From Enterobacter cloacae (GTDB taxonomy: Bacteria; Pseudomonadota; Gammaproteobacteria; Enterobacterales; Enterobacteriaceae): a DNA stretch of 64,000 nucleotides. The notes under the pieces were generated by a model, which saw only the letters and a program-made list of their open reading frames with translations, was not told where the DNA came from and did no database searches. Below are positions 63,212 to 64,000 of this stretch, piece after piece; the first letter of the stretch is position 1; the number at the start of each line of letters is the position of its first letter. The stretch spans positions 3,596,001-3,660,000 of the forward strand of contig NZ_CP056117.1 of the NCBI RefSeq assembly GCF_013375935.1, in the 5' to 3' direction. A program made the position numbers and the translations under genes.

Positions 63212-64000
63212 ATGGCATTCGTAACAACGAAAGATGGTGTCAGTATTTATTACAAAGACTGGGGCCCGAAGGATGCGCAGCCCATCGTTTTCCATCACGG
63301 CTGGCCGCTGAGCGCCGATGACTGGGATAACCAGATGCTCTTTTTCCTTGCAGAAGGCTTCCGCGTCATCGCCATCGACCGTCGCGGTCATGGTCGTTCC
63401 GATCAGGTGAGTGAAGGCCACGATATGGATCATTATGCCGCCGACGCATCGGCGGTGGTCGAAAGCCTGGATTTGCGTAATGCCGTGCACGTCGGCCACT
63501 CCACCGGCGGAGGCCAGGTCGCCAGATACGTTGCGAAGTACGGCCAGCCTCAGGGCCGCGTGGCCAAAGCGGTCCTGGTCAGCGCCGTTCCTCCGCTGAT
63601 GGTAAAAACGGACGCTAACCCCGGCGGAACGCCCATTGAGGTGTTCGACGGCTTCCGCCAGGCGCTGGCAGCTAACCGCGCCCAGTTTTACCTCGACGTC
63701 GCCAGCGGCCCTTTCTATGGCTTTAACCGGGCCGGGGCAGACGTTTCGCAGGGCACGATACAGAACTGGTGGCGTCAGGGAATGATCGGTAGCGCCAAAG
63801 CCCACTATGAGGGCATTAAGGCGTTTTCAGAGACCGACCAGACGGACGATCTCAAAGCCATTACGGTGCCTGTCCTGGTGTTGCAGGGCGATGACGACCA
63901 GGTCGTGCCGTATAAAAATGCCGCCCTTCTGCAGGACAAGCTGCTCGCAAACAGCGAGCTTAAAATTTATCCGGGCTTCCCGCACGGGATGCATACCACG
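63212..64000 (+). CDS. Alpha/beta hydrolase, cofactor-free haloperoxidase/arylesterase type (partial, cut by window end)
   Basis: 263 residues are visible and the frame is still open at the window end; related proteins have about 275, so only the C-terminal tail is missing. HHGWPLSADDWDNQM (about 28-42) supplies the oxyanion-hole region, GHSTGGGQ (nucleophile Ser97) the elbow, VLQGDDDQVVP the acid Asp, and PGFPHGMHTT the catalytic His. This is the pattern of non-haem chloroperoxidases, which are esterases with perhydrolase side activity. AGCGGAGGAG precedes the ATG. Cytoplasmic, no signal peptide; substrate unknown. Confidence 0.85.
   Translation, partial: MAFVTTKDGVSIYYKDWGPKDAQPIVFHHGWPLSADDWDNQMLFFLAEGFRVIAIDRRGHGRSDQVSEGHDMDHYAADASAVVESLDLRNAVHVGHSTGGGQVARYVAKYGQPQGRVAKAVLVSAVPPLMVKTDANPGGTPIEVFDGFRQALAANRAQFYLDVASGPFYGFNRAGADVSQGTIQNWWRQGMIGSAKAHYEGIKAFSETDQTDDLKAITVPVLVLQGDDDQVVPYKNAALLQDKLLANSELKIYPGFPHGMHTT

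Overview
The window looks like chromosome from an Enterobacteriaceae bacterium close to Enterobacter or Lelliottia. The products of hrpA, aldA, ydcF, azoR, paaA-K/X/Y/Z, tynA, feaB/feaR, ydbH/ynbE/ydbL and ldhA match their Escherichia coli counterparts in length and motifs. The genes also follow the E. coli order in blocks (cybB-aldA-ydcF-hrpA-azoR, then paa-tynA-fea-ydb-ldhA). Coding sequence is GC-rich; the leaders of the fimbrial-like genes are AT-rich. No tRNA, rRNA, CRISPR array, transposase or prophage gene was seen. The genus is inferred from gene content, not proven.

Layout. 1-2418: a DeoR regulator with a GFO/IDH/MocA oxidoreductase, and cytochrome b561. 2813-5317: three DUF1120 fimbrial-like secreted proteins in exact 921-bp steps. 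5371-7804: aldA and ydcF. 8192-13801: an MHS-family MFS transporter and a tripartite efflux operon (MFS pump with a frameshift, HlyD adaptor, NodT outer membrane factor). 14166-15687: a fourth DUF1120 copy and an O-methyltransferase. 15784-20496: hrpA and azoR. 20586-37947 is accessory: an RluA-family synthase, yaiL, the folate-independent methionine synthase pair mesX-mesD, a LysR regulator divergent from two YdcZ transporters, an eight-gene lipid-modification operon, two unknown genes, an alkyl sulfatase, an IprA-like regulator and a BCCT transporter.

38130-58585 is a catabolic block for aromatic amines and phenylacetate. TynA (periplasmic amine oxidase) turns phenylethylamine into phenylacetaldehyde, FeaB oxidises this to phenylacetate, and PaaK makes phenylacetyl-CoA. 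PaaABCDE epoxidises the ring, PaaG isomerises it to the oxepin, PaaZ opens and oxidises it, and PaaJ, PaaF and PaaH complete a beta-oxidation-like route. FeaR and PaaX are the regulators, and PaaX-type half-sites lie upstream of paaA, paaZ and paaX. tynA carries a one-base frameshift, and a diguanylate cyclase gene sits between tynA and feaB. 58586-61738 is the ydbH-ynbE-ydbL envelope operon, followed by ldhA and an alpha/beta hydrolase cut by the window end.

Most notable: the tandem DUF1120 array with no usher or chaperone in the window; the eight-gene lipid operon with a large dyad in its promoter region and no regulator beside it; mesX-mesD; an undescribed two-gene membrane operon (32080-33031); a MITE-like or structured element between paaZ and tynA; and three one-base frameshifts in otherwise intact genes, which are either sequencing errors or recent lesions.
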